Below are positions 17,148 to 25,448 of a stretch of 64,000 bases of DNA, in pieces. The position numbers and the translations under genes are program-made. How positions within the stretch are numbered: the first letter of the stretch is position 1; each line of letters begins with the position of its first letter. The DNA comes from Mycobacterium ahvazicum (lineage in GTDB: Bacteria; Actinomycetota; Actinomycetes; Mycobacteriales; Mycobacteriaceae). The stretch covers positions 1,178,001-1,242,000 of the forward strand of contig NZ_FXEG02000002.1 of NCBI RefSeq assembly GCF_900176255.2. Reading direction: 5' to 3'. The notes under the pieces were generated by a model, which was given only the letters and a program-made list of their open reading frames with translations, was not told the DNA's origin and did no database searches.

Positions 17148-17525
17148 CTACCCGCGCGTCAGCATCTCGTCGATGCGCCGCAACGCGATCGCGCACACCG
17201 TCGCATAAGGCGCCGCCCACCACGGCACCTCCATGCTGGCCCGGGTGCCGTCGGTAGCCGGGTCCACCCGATGCCGCGTCGCGGGGATCCCGGCCACCCG
17301 CCACGCCCAGGAACGGCCCGGCTCGAATTCGGTGATCACAAACGGCGCCGCAACCAGCAACGACGTCTGCACCGTGCCGGTGGCATGCAGCGCCAGTTCT
17401 GCGTACGGCTCGTCAAGCCGGGCCCGGCGGATCGTCGGGCCCCAGCGTGGCCACGCGTCGAGGTCGGCCAGCAACTCCCATACCACCGGCGGCGGCGCGG
17501 CGATCGTTCTGTCGACGGTGAGCAC
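17148..17525 (-). CDS. SRPBCC family protein
   Basis: This 125-residue protein starts from GTG 17525 (VLTVDRTIAAPPPVVWELLAD), a typical SRPBCC/polyketide-cyclase-like lipid-binding fold with the conserved DAWPRWGPTI. The chosen start sits one base after the photolyase stop; a frame extension to 17579 would lie inside the photolyase gene. It is the last gene of the accessory minus-strand operon. A bound hydrophobic ligand is expected from the fold, but no specific function can be given. Confidence 0.75.
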   Translation of the reverse strand: MLTVDRTIAAPPPVVWELLADLDAWPRWGPTIRRARLDEPYAELALHATGTVQTSLLVAAPFVITEFEPGRSWAWRVAGIPATRHRVDPATDGTRASMEVPWWAAPYATVCAIALRRIDEMLTRG

Positions 17526-17526
17526 G

Positions 17527-19017
17527 CTAGGGCGCCGCTTGCCCGAGCCGGCGCTGCTGCGCGACGACCTCGTCGACATCCTTCAACCGCCGCAGCCCGG
17601 CCAGGGGTTGGTTCATTCGCCGGTTGCCTTCCAGGCGTCGCCGGTTGCGGTGCAGGAACCACCAGTAGCCGGCGGTGTACGGGCAGGCGAGTTCGCCGAC
17701 GCGCTCGGAGGGGTGATACCGGCATTGGCCGCAGTAGTCGCTCATCCGGTTGATGTAGGCGCCGCCGGCGGCATACGGCTTGGTGGCCATCAGCCCGCCG
17801 TCGGCGTGCTGGGACATGCCGACGACGTTGGCGACCATCACCCAGTCGTAGCCGTCGACGAAACAGCGGTGGAACCAATCGGTGACGGCGGCGGGATGCC
17901 ATCCGCGCTGCAGCGCGTAATTGGACAACACCATCAACCGCGGAATGTGATGGACCCAGCCATGATCGCGGACCTGCGCCAGTACATCCCTCAGGCACCG
18001 GGCTTGTACCGCGTCGGCGTCCAGATCGCTGAACCAGTCCGGCAAGCCGGCTTGCGCCTGCAGTGCATTGCGACGGCGATAGTCGGCACCGAAGTGCCAA
18101 TACACGTGCCAGATGTAGTCACGCCAGCCGATCAGCTGGCGGACATAACCCTCCACACTCCCGAGTGAGGCATGCCCGCCACGGTAGGCATCTTCGGCCG
18201 CATACGCGCACTCCAGCGGGTCGAGCAGACCGAGGTTCATCGGAGCGGACAGCAAACTATGAGCCATCAGGCGGTCCCCGCTGAGCATTGCGTCCTCGTG
18301 AGGGCCGAAGTGCGGCAAGCGATCTCGCAGAAAGATCTGCAACGCCGACTGGGCCTCTGTTGCGGTGACCGGGAATTCGCGCGGCCCATCGCATCCGACG
18401 AAGGCCACTGCACCCTCGCGCTCCCAGCGATCGAGATCCGCGCGCACCTGCTCGTCGATCTCGTCCTCTTCGGCTTGCCACGGCGCGGTGATGCCCAAGG
18501 TGTCGGTGTTCTTCGGGGCCGGCTCGCGATTGTCGGCGTCGAAATTCCACCGTCCCTGCGCGGGTTCGTCCCCGTCCATCAGCAGATCGAACCGGCGGCG
18601 TGCATCGCGATAGAAATTCTCCAGTAACAGCGTGCGCTGTCCGCGTGCCCACTCGTCGAACTGCGCACGGTCGGTGCAGAATCCGCGCGCAGGCAACACC
18701 TCGACTCCCGGCATCGAGCGCACGAAGCTGTCCGCGGCCCGGGAGGTCGGCTGGCAGACGCTGAGCGGACCGGTGACCGTGTCCAGCGCCTCCCGATAGG
18801 TGCGGGTCTGCAGAAACACGGCCTGATCGCCGAGCTCCGCGGCCCGATGACGCAGTGCGGACAGCACGAGGTGAGCCTTGCGACGGTGGAATCGGCGGCG
18901 GCCGAACGCCGCTCGGGATTCGATCAGCAGCACCGGTTGGTCGGGGTGGTCGAGGAAATGCGGGCCGAGCTGATCGGCGAAACACCACCTTCGCCCGGTC
19001 TCCGCGACGTTGTTCAC
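17527..19017 (-). CDS. iron-sulfur bacterial photolyase/cryptochrome (PhrB/FeS-BCP type)
   Basis: The 496-residue protein belongs to the photolyase-related COG3046 group. Four cysteines at 341, 429, 432 and 445 have the spacing C-x87-C-x2-C-x12-C, the same as I recall for the [4Fe-4S] ligands of Agrobacterium PhrB (350, 438, 441, 454). The N-terminal RRWCFADQLGPHFLDH is the antenna-domain start. PhrB repairs (6-4) photoproducts with FAD and a lumazine antenna. It starts with GTG at 19017, 29 bases after the acyl carrier protein gene, in the same direction, so probably in the same transcript. Its role beside a lipid cassette is unclear. Confidence 0.88.
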   Translation of the reverse strand: MNNVAETGRRWCFADQLGPHFLDHPDQPVLLIESRAAFGRRRFHRRKAHLVLSALRHRAAELGDQAVFLQTRTYREALDTVTGPLSVCQPTSRAADSFVRSMPGVEVLPARGFCTDRAQFDEWARGQRTLLLENFYRDARRRFDLLMDGDEPAQGRWNFDADNREPAPKNTDTLGITAPWQAEEDEIDEQVRADLDRWEREGAVAFVGCDGPREFPVTATEAQSALQIFLRDRLPHFGPHEDAMLSGDRLMAHSLLSAPMNLGLLDPLECAYAAEDAYRGGHASLGSVEGYVRQLIGWRDYIWHVYWHFGADYRRRNALQAQAGLPDWFSDLDADAVQARCLRDVLAQVRDHGWVHHIPRLMVLSNYALQRGWHPAAVTDWFHRCFVDGYDWVMVANVVGMSQHADGGLMATKPYAAGGAYINRMSDYCGQCRYHPSERVGELACPYTAGYWWFLHRNRRRLEGNRRMNQPLAGLRRLKDVDEVVAQQRRLGQAAP

Positions 19018-19046
19018 CGCAACGGCCTACCCGCGGCCGGATCCGG

Positions 19047-19283
19047 CTAATCGCCGATGTTGGCGTTGACCCAGTCGACGACTTCGCCCACGGTGTCCAG
19101 CGGCGTCTCGGGGTCTTTGAGCCGCATCTTGAGGTGACTTTCCAGGGTTGCTACCAGTTCCATCTTGCGGGGCGAGTCGTAGCCCAGGTCGTCGACGAGA
19201 TGCGAGTCGCCGGTGACCTGAGCCATCCGGTCCGGCGCCAGCCGGGTGACGATCGACACGACGGAATCATTGACGCTACTCAC
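19047..19283 (-). CDS. acyl carrier protein
   Basis: A 78-residue acyl carrier protein. The phosphopantetheine attachment site is Ser37 in DDLGYDSPRKMELV, followed by the acidic helix III region (GEVVDWVNANIGD). The GTG start at 19283 overlaps the stop of the acyl-AMP ligase gene (GTGA), so the two are translationally coupled. It is a dedicated carrier, distinct from the housekeeping AcpM expected elsewhere. Expected role: it receives the acyl group from the ligase and presents it to the oxoamine synthase. Confidence 0.9.
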   Translation of the reverse strand: MSSVNDSVVSIVTRLAPDRMAQVTGDSHLVDDLGYDSPRKMELVATLESHLKMRLKDPETPLDTVGEVVDWVNANIGD

Positions 19284-20977
19284 AGTGCTTCGACCTCTCC
19301 TAAGACCTCTCCTAAGACCTCTCCTAAGACCTCTCCCAAGACCTCTCCGAACATTTCTTTGGCCGCGACGTGGCGGATCTTGCCCGACGGTGTCTTCGGA
19401 ACCTTGCCCTTGCCGACCAGCAGCACCGTCGGGCTCAATCCCGTTGCGCTGCGGACCTTTCGGCCGATTTGACGACGGATCTCGTGCGCGGCTTCGCCCG
19501 GATCCTCCTGGACCGTCTCGGCGACGATCCGGATCTCCTCGCGCTGATCGGCGAGCGTGACCCCGAACGCGACAACGCCACCGCGCCTGATGCCGTCGAC
19601 CGAGGCGGCCAGTCGCTCGATGTCGGACGGGAAGATGTTGCGGCCGGCGACGATGATGACGTTCTTGCGGCGCCCACACACCACGATCTCGCCGTCGTCG
19701 GTGAGGTAGCCGAGGTCGCCGGTGTAGAACCAGCCGTACGCATCGACGGCGGCCACCTCGCCGTGCGCCGTCAGGTAGTGCCGGGTCACCGCGTCGCCCC
19801 GGATGGCGACCTCGCCCAGGTGCCGAGCCGGCCGGGTGCCCCGGTCCTCGTCGGCGATGCGGACCTGAACCCCGGACATCGGACGACCCAGCAGGACGAA
19901 TTCCTTCTTGGGCGCCCCGCAGACGCAGCCGGTGACCGCGCGGCCGTGGGTTTCCAGTTCGTCGGCGCACACGTTCTCGACCGCCAGCGGTCGATCCACC
20001 CGCGAGAAGGACACCGCGACCGTCGCTTCGGCCAGACCGTAGGCCGCGCCGATCGCCGAAACCCGCATCCCGAACCGCGCGGCCTGCTGGGCGAACTCGT
20101 ACATCGTGACCGGGTCGATGGGTTCGGCACCGGAGACCACGCAGCGCAGCGCGCTCAGGTCGTAGGCGCCGTCGCTGACCGCCCGCAGCCTGCGGCTGAC
20201 GATCGAATAGGCGAAGTTGGGTGCCGCGGTGACGGTGGCCCGCTGCTCGGTGAGGATTTGCAGCCAGGCCAGCGGTGACTTGACGAACTCCGTGGGCGGT
20301 ATGTACACGGCCGCGTTGCCGGCGAACATCGGCGAGAGCAGATAGGCGATCAGGCCCATGTCATGGGAGAGCGGAAGCCAGCTCATCGTGACGTCGACGC
20401 ACGCGTCGATGCGGACTTCGGCCACCATGGCGGCGATATCGGCATACAGGTTGCCGTGCGTGATCGCCACGGCCTTGGGATCCCCGGTCGATCCCGAGGT
20501 GAGCTGGTAGATGGCGACGTCGTCCTCGCCGGTGGGCTCCTCGGCCGCGTCGGCCCCGGCCCACGTGTCGGGCACCTCGATGACCCGGTATCCCGAGGCC
20601 CGCAGGGCGTCCGCGACCGCGACGAACGGCCGCCCCACCAGCACGCAGTGCGCTTCGAGCAGGCTCAGCGCCCGCAGGGTTCCCTCGTGCCACTCGCTGA
20701 GGTCGGCTTGCGACGTGGGTTGCTGCAGCATCGTCATCGCCGCACCCAGTTTCCAGATGCCCTGGACGACGGGTGCGACATCTTCGGCGTTGGCGGCCAG
20801 CACGCCCACCCTGGCCCCGCGCGTGACTCCCTCGGCGGCCAGCCGGCCCGCGACCTTGCCCGCCGACTGATTGATGTCATGCCAGCTCGCGAAATGCAGA
20901 TTGCCGGCGGTGCCGAAGCGAAGGCCCAACGCGGAATCCGCGGCCACCTTTGCGATGCGGTCAGTGAATTTACTCAT
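19280..20977 (-). CDS. fatty-acyl-AMP ligase (FAAL/FadD-like)
   Basis: This 565-residue adenylating enzyme shows the P-loop-like motif YQLTSGSTGDPKAV, SWLPLSHDMGLI, YGLAEATV, YTGDLGYL and GRRKNVIIVAGRNIFPSDIE. SWLPL-HDMGL and N-x-(F/Y)P-x-DIE are typical of fatty-acyl-AMP ligases, which load fatty acids directly on carrier proteins and not on CoA. The gene starts 5 bases after the oxoamine synthase stop and overlaps the carrier protein gene. The C-terminus ends in a four-residue repeat, LGEV, encoded by a 12-bp tandem repeat, which is not a usual family feature. Chain-length preference is unknown. Confidence 0.88.
   Translation of the reverse strand: MSKFTDRIAKVAADSALGLRFGTAGNLHFASWHDINQSAGKVAGRLAAEGVTRGARVGVLAANAEDVAPVVQGIWKLGAAMTMLQQPTSQADLSEWHEGTLRALSLLEAHCVLVGRPFVAVADALRASGYRVIEVPDTWAGADAAEEPTGEDDVAIYQLTSGSTGDPKAVAITHGNLYADIAAMVAEVRIDACVDVTMSWLPLSHDMGLIAYLLSPMFAGNAAVYIPPTEFVKSPLAWLQILTEQRATVTAAPNFAYSIVSRRLRAVSDGAYDLSALRCVVSGAEPIDPVTMYEFAQQAARFGMRVSAIGAAYGLAEATVAVSFSRVDRPLAVENVCADELETHGRAVTGCVCGAPKKEFVLLGRPMSGVQVRIADEDRGTRPARHLGEVAIRGDAVTRHYLTAHGEVAAVDAYGWFYTGDLGYLTDDGEIVVCGRRKNVIIVAGRNIFPSDIERLAASVDGIRRGGVVAFGVTLADQREEIRIVAETVQEDPGEAAHEIRRQIGRKVRSATGLSPTVLLVGKGKVPKTPSGKIRHVAAKEMFGEVLGEVLGEVLGEVLGEVEAL
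19292..19351. repeat. five 12-bp tandem repeats at the 3' end of the acyl-AMP ligase gene
   Basis: The unit GACCTCTCCTAA occurs five times in a row; units 4 and 5 each differ by one base. On the coding strand each unit reads as Leu/Phe-Gly-Glu-Val, so changes in copy number keep the frame and only lengthen or shorten the protein tail. This is a minisatellite of the kind used for strain typing. Confidence 0.95.
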
Positions 20978-20982
20978 ATCCC

Positions 20983-22257
20983 TTATGCGCCAGAATTATT
21001 CGTGTCTTCAGCATTGAGCACGGCCGAGGCGATGACGTCGACGGCACGGTCGATCTGCGCCGGCGAGTGGGTGGCGGACACGCAGCAGCGCATCAGGGCG
21101 TCGTTCTCGCCGACCGCGGGTGCGACCGCCAGTGAGCAGAAGACGCCGTTGTCGAATGCGTCATTCCAGGCCGCGATCGCGCGCGCTTCCGGACCGATCC
21201 ACACCGATACATGCGGGGCCACGACGTGGGAGCCGTCCGCACGAACGATGCCCGCCCGCACCTGCAGGCCGTGCGACATCAGGCCGTCGCGCAGGGCGCG
21301 GGCGTTGGCCAGCACCGCTTCGGCGCGCTGGGAGCCCTCCGGGCTGCGAATGATGTCGATCCCGGCGATGCTGGCCGCCATCGCCGCCGGCGCCCCGGTC
21401 GCGGTGAACATGTGCTGGCTGGAACGTAATCGGAGCACATCGATCAGGTCGCGCGAGCCGACGATGAAACCACCGGTGGACGCGATCGCTTTCGACATGC
21501 TGCCCATCAACACGTCGACGTCCTTGGCGCAACCGTATTCTTCGGCGATCCCGGTTCGGTTGGGCCCGAAGACGCCGAGGCTGTGCGCCTCGTCGACGTA
21601 GAGGGCGACATTGTATTTGTTGGCCAGCGCGACAATGCTTTCCATCGGCGCCACGTCGCCCTGCATCGAGTAGAGGCCGTCGATCACGATCAACTTGGTG
21701 CCGCCGCGCTCCGCGGTGCGGATCAGGTTGCGTTCCAGCGAATTCAGGTCGTTGTGCGCGAAGTATCGGGAACTGGCGCCCGAAAGCCGGATGCCGTCGT
21801 GCAGCGACGTGTGGGCCTCGCTATCGGGGAACGCGAGATCGGCCGCGCCCAATAGGGCAGTGATGGCACCGACATTGGCCAAGTAGCCGCTGTTGAAGAC
21901 CAGCGCCGCTTCGGTGCCGTACCAGTCGGCCAACAACTCCTCGAGCTCGACCTTGACCCGCAGCGTGCCGCAGTGCGGAGGCGCGCCGCCACAGGCCGGC
22001 CCATACAGTTCGGTCGCCCGATTGGCCGCATCGACCAATCGCCGATCGCCGCACAAGCCCAGAGAATTGTTCGACCCGAACATGATTCGAGTCTTTCCTT
22101 CGATGACCGACGTCGGACCGGGAGCGGATTCGACGCGCCTGAAGAACGGCAGTCGGTTGCACGCGGCGTAGTAACGCAGGCTGGCCAGTCGGCTATCTTC
22201 TTGTGCCCGCGCTTGGATATTCAACTTCGAGGTCTGCAGCACGCCTACATCAAACAT
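20983..22257 (-). CDS. alpha-oxoamine synthase (PLP-dependent, SPT/KBL/BioF family)
   Basis: The protein is 424 residues from ATG 22257 (428 from the in-frame ATG at 22269; no clear ribosome site decides). Fold type I PLP features are present: a glycine-rich N-terminal core, YVDEAHSLGVFG with the Asp that contacts the pyridine nitrogen, and the Schiff-base Lys in GSMSKAIASTGGF (residue 256). Family members condense an acyl thioester with an amino acid and release CO2: serine palmitoyltransferase, BioF, KBL, HemA, and autoinducer synthases CqsA/LqsA. Next to a fatty-acyl-AMP ligase and a carrier protein, an acyl-ACP substrate is likely. The mycobacterial bioF is normally with bioA/bioD, so biotin synthesis is less likely. 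The amino-acid partner is unknown. Confidence 0.87.
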   Translation of the reverse strand: MFDVGVLQTSKLNIQARAQEDSRLASLRYYAACNRLPFFRRVESAPGPTSVIEGKTRIMFGSNNSLGLCGDRRLVDAANRATELYGPACGGAPPHCGTLRVKVELEELLADWYGTEAALVFNSGYLANVGAITALLGAADLAFPDSEAHTSLHDGIRLSGASSRYFAHNDLNSLERNLIRTAERGGTKLIVIDGLYSMQGDVAPMESIVALANKYNVALYVDEAHSLGVFGPNRTGIAEEYGCAKDVDVLMGSMSKAIASTGGFIVGSRDLIDVLRLRSSQHMFTATGAPAAMAASIAGIDIIRSPEGSQRAEAVLANARALRDGLMSHGLQVRAGIVRADGSHVVAPHVSVWIGPEARAIAAWNDAFDNGVFCSLAVAPAVGENDALMRCCVSATHSPAQIDRAVDVIASAVLNAEDTNNSGA

Positions 22258-22407
22258 GGCGCGCTGCACTCGGGTATCCGATTCGCTCGAAATTGGCGAG
22301 CACGTTAATAGCGACCGACGTGCGAGTGTTTATTGCGTTGCCGCTCTTACGAATACGCGGACAAATCCGCCTGGCGCGGCATTGTATTGGCGCTATCTCG
22401 GGCGCTT

Positions 22408-22437
22408 GCGTACGGTGAGCGTCAGCGTTACGTACGC
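22408..22437. promoter_or_regulatory. inverted repeat in the divergent promoter region
   Basis: GCGTACG at 22408-22414 and CGTACGC at 22431-22437 form a perfect 7-bp inverted repeat with a 16-base spacer that itself holds ACGCT-type repeats. It lies in the 278-base gap between the oxoamine synthase operon and the GNAT gene, a place suited to an operator controlling either direction. The binding protein is unknown. Confidence 0.4.
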
Positions 22438-22535
22438 CACACTTCACCGTGGGCACACATTTCGTCATCTTGCGTGCACCAACACGTCATAGCGCCGATG
22501 CCGATTCGCTCCTCGATTACGCCACGTTGTTTCCC

Positions 22536-23396
22536 ATGAGCATTGCTTCTGTCCTGATACCGAGTGATACGCCGGACGGAGCCGCGACCAGCTCGTCTGG
22601 GCCGCGTTACTCGCTGTTGCTGTCCACAGACCCCAGTTTGGTCGAGGCGGCGCAGCGGCTCCGGTACGACGTATTCACCAGCACGCCAGGTTTCGCGTTG
22701 CCGGAATCGGGTGCGGGGGACCGGGACGTGGACCGCTTCGACGAGTTCTGTGATCACCTGCTGGTTCGTGACGACGACACCGGCGAGCTGGTGGGGTGTT
22801 ACCGGATGCTGGCGCCGGCGGGCGCGATCGCGGCCGGGGGCCTGTACACGGCGACGGAATTCGATCTCGGCGCGCTCGACCCGCTGCGGCCGTCGCTGGT
22901 GGAGATGGGCCGTGCGGTGGTGCGTGACGGGCACCGCAACGGCGGTGTCGTGCTGTTGATGTGGGCAGGGATTCTGGCCTACCTGGACCGCTACGGCTAC
23001 GACTACGTGATCGGGTGTGTGTCGGTGCCGATCGGCAGCGAAGCCGATTCCGAAACGGGGCAGGACGCGCCGGGCAGCCAGCTTCGGGGTGTGCGCGACT
23101 TCGTGCGCAGCCGGCATGCGGCGCCCCCGGAGTATCGGGTGTACCCGCACCGGCCGGTCGTCGTGGACGGCAAGTCCCTTGACGAGATCGCGCCGCCGCA
23201 ACGGCCTTCGGTTCCGGCGCTGATGCGCGGCTATCTGCGGCTGGGCGCCAAATCCTGCGGCGAGCCGGCGCTTGACCCCGACTTCGGTGTCGGCGATTTC
23301 TGCGTGCTGCTGAACAAACGCCAGGCCGATACCCGATATCTGCGACGACTGCGGTCGGTCTCGGCGGCTTCGGAGATGGCGGGCGGCGACCGATGA
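22536..23396 (+). CDS. GNAT-type N-acyltransferase (OlsB-like, Rv3027c-like)
   Basis: The 286-residue protein is a GCN5-related acyltransferase of the OlsB/autoinducer-synthase-like type: LLLSTDPSLVEAAQRLRYDVF, then DEFCDHLLVRDDDTGELVGCYRML and SLVEMGRAVVRDGHRNG. OlsB transfers 3-hydroxyacyl groups from ACP to ornithine; the substrate here is not known. The ATG at 22536 is chosen because the domain begins soon after it; the frame is open to 22449. The PlsC-like gene overlaps its stop (ATGA), so the pair is co-translated. In H37Rv the pair is Rv3027c-Rv3026c, by memory. Confidence 0.78.
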   Translation: MSIASVLIPSDTPDGAATSSSGPRYSLLLSTDPSLVEAAQRLRYDVFTSTPGFALPESGAGDRDVDRFDEFCDHLLVRDDDTGELVGCYRMLAPAGAIAAGGLYTATEFDLGALDPLRPSLVEMGRAVVRDGHRNGGVVLLMWAGILAYLDRYGYDYVIGCVSVPIGSEADSETGQDAPGSQLRGVRDFVRSRHAAPPEYRVYPHRPVVVDGKSLDEIAPPQRPSVPALMRGYLRLGAKSCGEPALDPDFGVGDFCVLLNKRQADTRYLRRLRSVSAASEMAGGDR

Positions 23397-24235
23397 ACGC
23401 TCCCGCAGTCACCACCGACCACGCCTGGCTGCCGCGCGCGACGTGCGACAGCAGCTGTGTAGGGGTCGCCCCCGCCTCGTCGAGGTTGGTGGTGGTGCTG
23501 CGGGTGACCCTTCGCGTCATGCTGGTGGTGTTGCTGCTGCTGGGGGCGCCGATGGCGCTGGTGCCCTGGCGGGGGCAAATGCGGGTGCGGCAGTTCTACT
23601 GCCGGATGGTGCTGCGCGTTTTCGGGGTCCGGATCAGCGTGTCGGGTGCCCCGATCCGAAACCTGCGTGGCGTCCTGGTGGTAGGTCCGCACATGTCCTG
23701 GCTGGACGTCTTCTCCATCGGCGCGGTGCTGCCCGGCTGGTACGTCGCACGCGCTGACATGTTCGGCGAGCTCACGCAGCGGCTGCTGAAGATCATTCCG
23801 ATCGAACGGTCCAGCCTGCGGCAGTTGCCCGCCGTGGTGGAAACCGTCGCGGACCGGCTGCGCGGCGGTGAAACCGTGGTGGCCTTTCCCGAGGGCACCA
23901 CGTGGTGCGGGGTGGCCTGCGGCTCGTTCTACCCGGCGATGTTCCAGGCCGCGATCGACGCCGGCCGCCCGGTTCAGCCGCTGCGGTTGACATATCACCA
24001 CGTCGACGGCCTGATTTCGACCGCTCCGGCCTTCGTCGGGGACGACACCCTGGCGGCGGCGATGCGCCGGCTGATCACCCAGCGCCGCACCCTGGCGCAC
24101 GTCCACGTGGAGTCTCTGCAGCTACCGGGCGCCGACCGGCGGGGGCTGGCGCGCCGCTGCCAGTCGGCGGTGGGCGTCGGCGTGGGGCGGCGCCCAGGTC
24201 AGCGCTCAGATCGAGGCCACGTGCTGGCCGCTTAG
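23393..24235 (+). CDS. 1-acyl-glycerol-phosphate acyltransferase family protein (PlsC/OlsA-like, Rv3026c-like)
   Basis: This 280-residue protein has a hydrophobic segment near residues 33-58 and the acyltransferase catalytic motif His100-x4-Asp105 in [10 protein letters not shown], followed by FPEGTT at 165-170. Such enzymes O-acylate lysolipids; together with the OlsB-like protein encoded just upstream it recalls the two steps of ornithine-lipid synthesis. The start ATG overlaps the GNAT stop. It is expected at the inner face of the plasma membrane. Confidence 0.82.
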   Translation: MNAPAVTTDHAWLPRATCDSSCVGVAPASSRLVVVLRVTLRVMLVVLLLLGAPMALVPWRGQMRVRQFYCRMVLRVFGVRISVSGAPIRNLRGVLVVGPHMSWLDVFSIGAVLPGWYVARADMFGELTQRLLKIIPIERSSLRQLPAVVETVADRLRGGETVVAFPEGTTWCGVACGSFYPAMFQAAIDAGRPVQPLRLTYHHVDGLISTAPAFVGDDTLAAAMRRLITQRRTLAHVHVESLQLPGADRRGLARRCQSAVGVGVGRRPGQRSDRGHVLAA

Positions 24236-24269
24236 GGTATCCGGGCGGCCCGGTATCCTGGGGCGCGTC

Positions 24270-25448
24270 ATGGTCTACCTCGATCACGCTGCCACCACCC
24301 CGATGCACCCCGCTGCCATCGAGGCGATGACGGCCGTGTTCGGCATGGTCGGCAACGCCTCGTCGCTGCACACCAGCGGTCGCACGGCGCGGCGCCGCAT
24401 CGAGGAGTCCCGCGAGCTGATCGCGGACAAGTTGGGCGCGCGGCCGTCCGAGGTGATTTTCACGGCGGGCGGCACCGAGAGCGACAACCTGGCCGTCAAG
24501 GGCATCTACCGCGCCCGCCGCGAGGCCGATCCGCGTCAGTTGCGCATCATCACCAGCCAGGTGGAACACCACGCGGTGCTGGATTCGGTCGACTGGCTCG
24601 TCGAGCATGAGGGCGCCCAGGTGAGCTGGCTGCCCACGGCCGCCGACGGCTCGGTGTCGGCTGCCGCGCTGCGGGAGCTGCTGGAGAGTCAGGACGACGT
24701 CGCGCTGGTCTCGGTGATGTGGGCCAACAACGAAGTCGGCACCATCATGCCCATCGCCGAACTCGCCGCGGTCGCAGCCGAATTCGGCGTTCCGATGCAC
24801 AGCGACGCCGTGCAGGCCGTTGGGCAGCTGCCCGTCGACTTCGCCGCGAGTGGGCTGTCGGCGATGAGCGTCGCCGCGCACAAGTTCGGGGGGCCGCAGG
24901 CGGTCGGTGCGCTGTTGTTGCGCCGAGACGTGGCCTGTGCGCCACTACTGCACGGCGGCGGACAGGAGCGCGACATCCGTTCCGGCACGCCGGATGTCGC
25001 CGGTGCCGTCGGAATGGCCGCCGCGATGCGGCTCGCCGTGGACGGCCTCGAGGCCAACAGCGCACGGCTGCGCGCCCTGCGTGATCGGCTGGTCGAGGGG
25101 GTGCTGGCCGAGATCGACGACGTCGGCTTCAACGGATCCCGTGATTCGCGACTTCCCGGCAACGCCCACTTCACTTTTCGTGGCTGTGAAGGCGACGCTC
25201 TGTTGATGTTGTTGGATGCCAACGGAATCGAATGCTCGACCGGTTCTGCGTGCACCGCCGGAGTTCCGCAGGCCTCACATGTGCTGATCGCGATGGGTGC
25301 CGACGCCGCGACCGCGCGGGGATCGCTGCGGTTGTCGCTGGGCCACACCAGTGTCGATGCCGACGTCGACGAGGTGCTGCGGGTACTGCCGGCCGCGGTG
25401 GATCGGGCCCGGCGCGCGGCGCTTGCCGCCGCGGGGGCGTCGGGGTGA
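24270..25448 (+). CDS. iscS: cysteine desulfurase
   Basis: The 392-residue PLP enzyme opens with [20 protein letters not shown]. The PLP lysine is in [17 protein letters not shown] and the active-site loop cysteine is in [13 protein letters not shown]. It removes sulfur from cysteine and supplies it for tRNA thiolation and iron-sulfur clusters. It overlaps mnmA by GTGA, so the sulfur donor and a sulfur-using tRNA enzyme are co-expressed, as in M. tuberculosis (Rv3025c-Rv3024c). Confidence 0.94.
   Translation: MVYLDHAATTPMHPAAIEAMTAVFGMVGNASSLHTSGRTARRRIEESRELIADKLGARPSEVIFTAGGTESDNLAVKGIYRARREADPRQLRIITSQVEHHAVLDSVDWLVEHEGAQVSWLPTAADGSVSAAALRELLESQDDVALVSVMWANNEVGTIMPIAELAAVAAEFGVPMHSDAVQAVGQLPVDFAASGLSAMSVAAHKFGGPQAVGALLLRRDVACAPLLHGGGQERDIRSGTPDVAGAVGMAAAMRLAVDGLEANSARLRALRDRLVEGVLAEIDDVGFNGSRDSRLPGNAHFTFRGCEGDALLMLLDANGIECSTGSACTAGVPQASHVLIAMGADAATARGSLRLSLGHTSVDADVDEVLRVLPAAVDRARRAALAAAGASG

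Noticed and set aside
19292..19351. CRISPR-like array
   Set aside because: Repeats are 12 bp, directly adjacent without spacers, and inside a coding sequence; they are a minisatellite.
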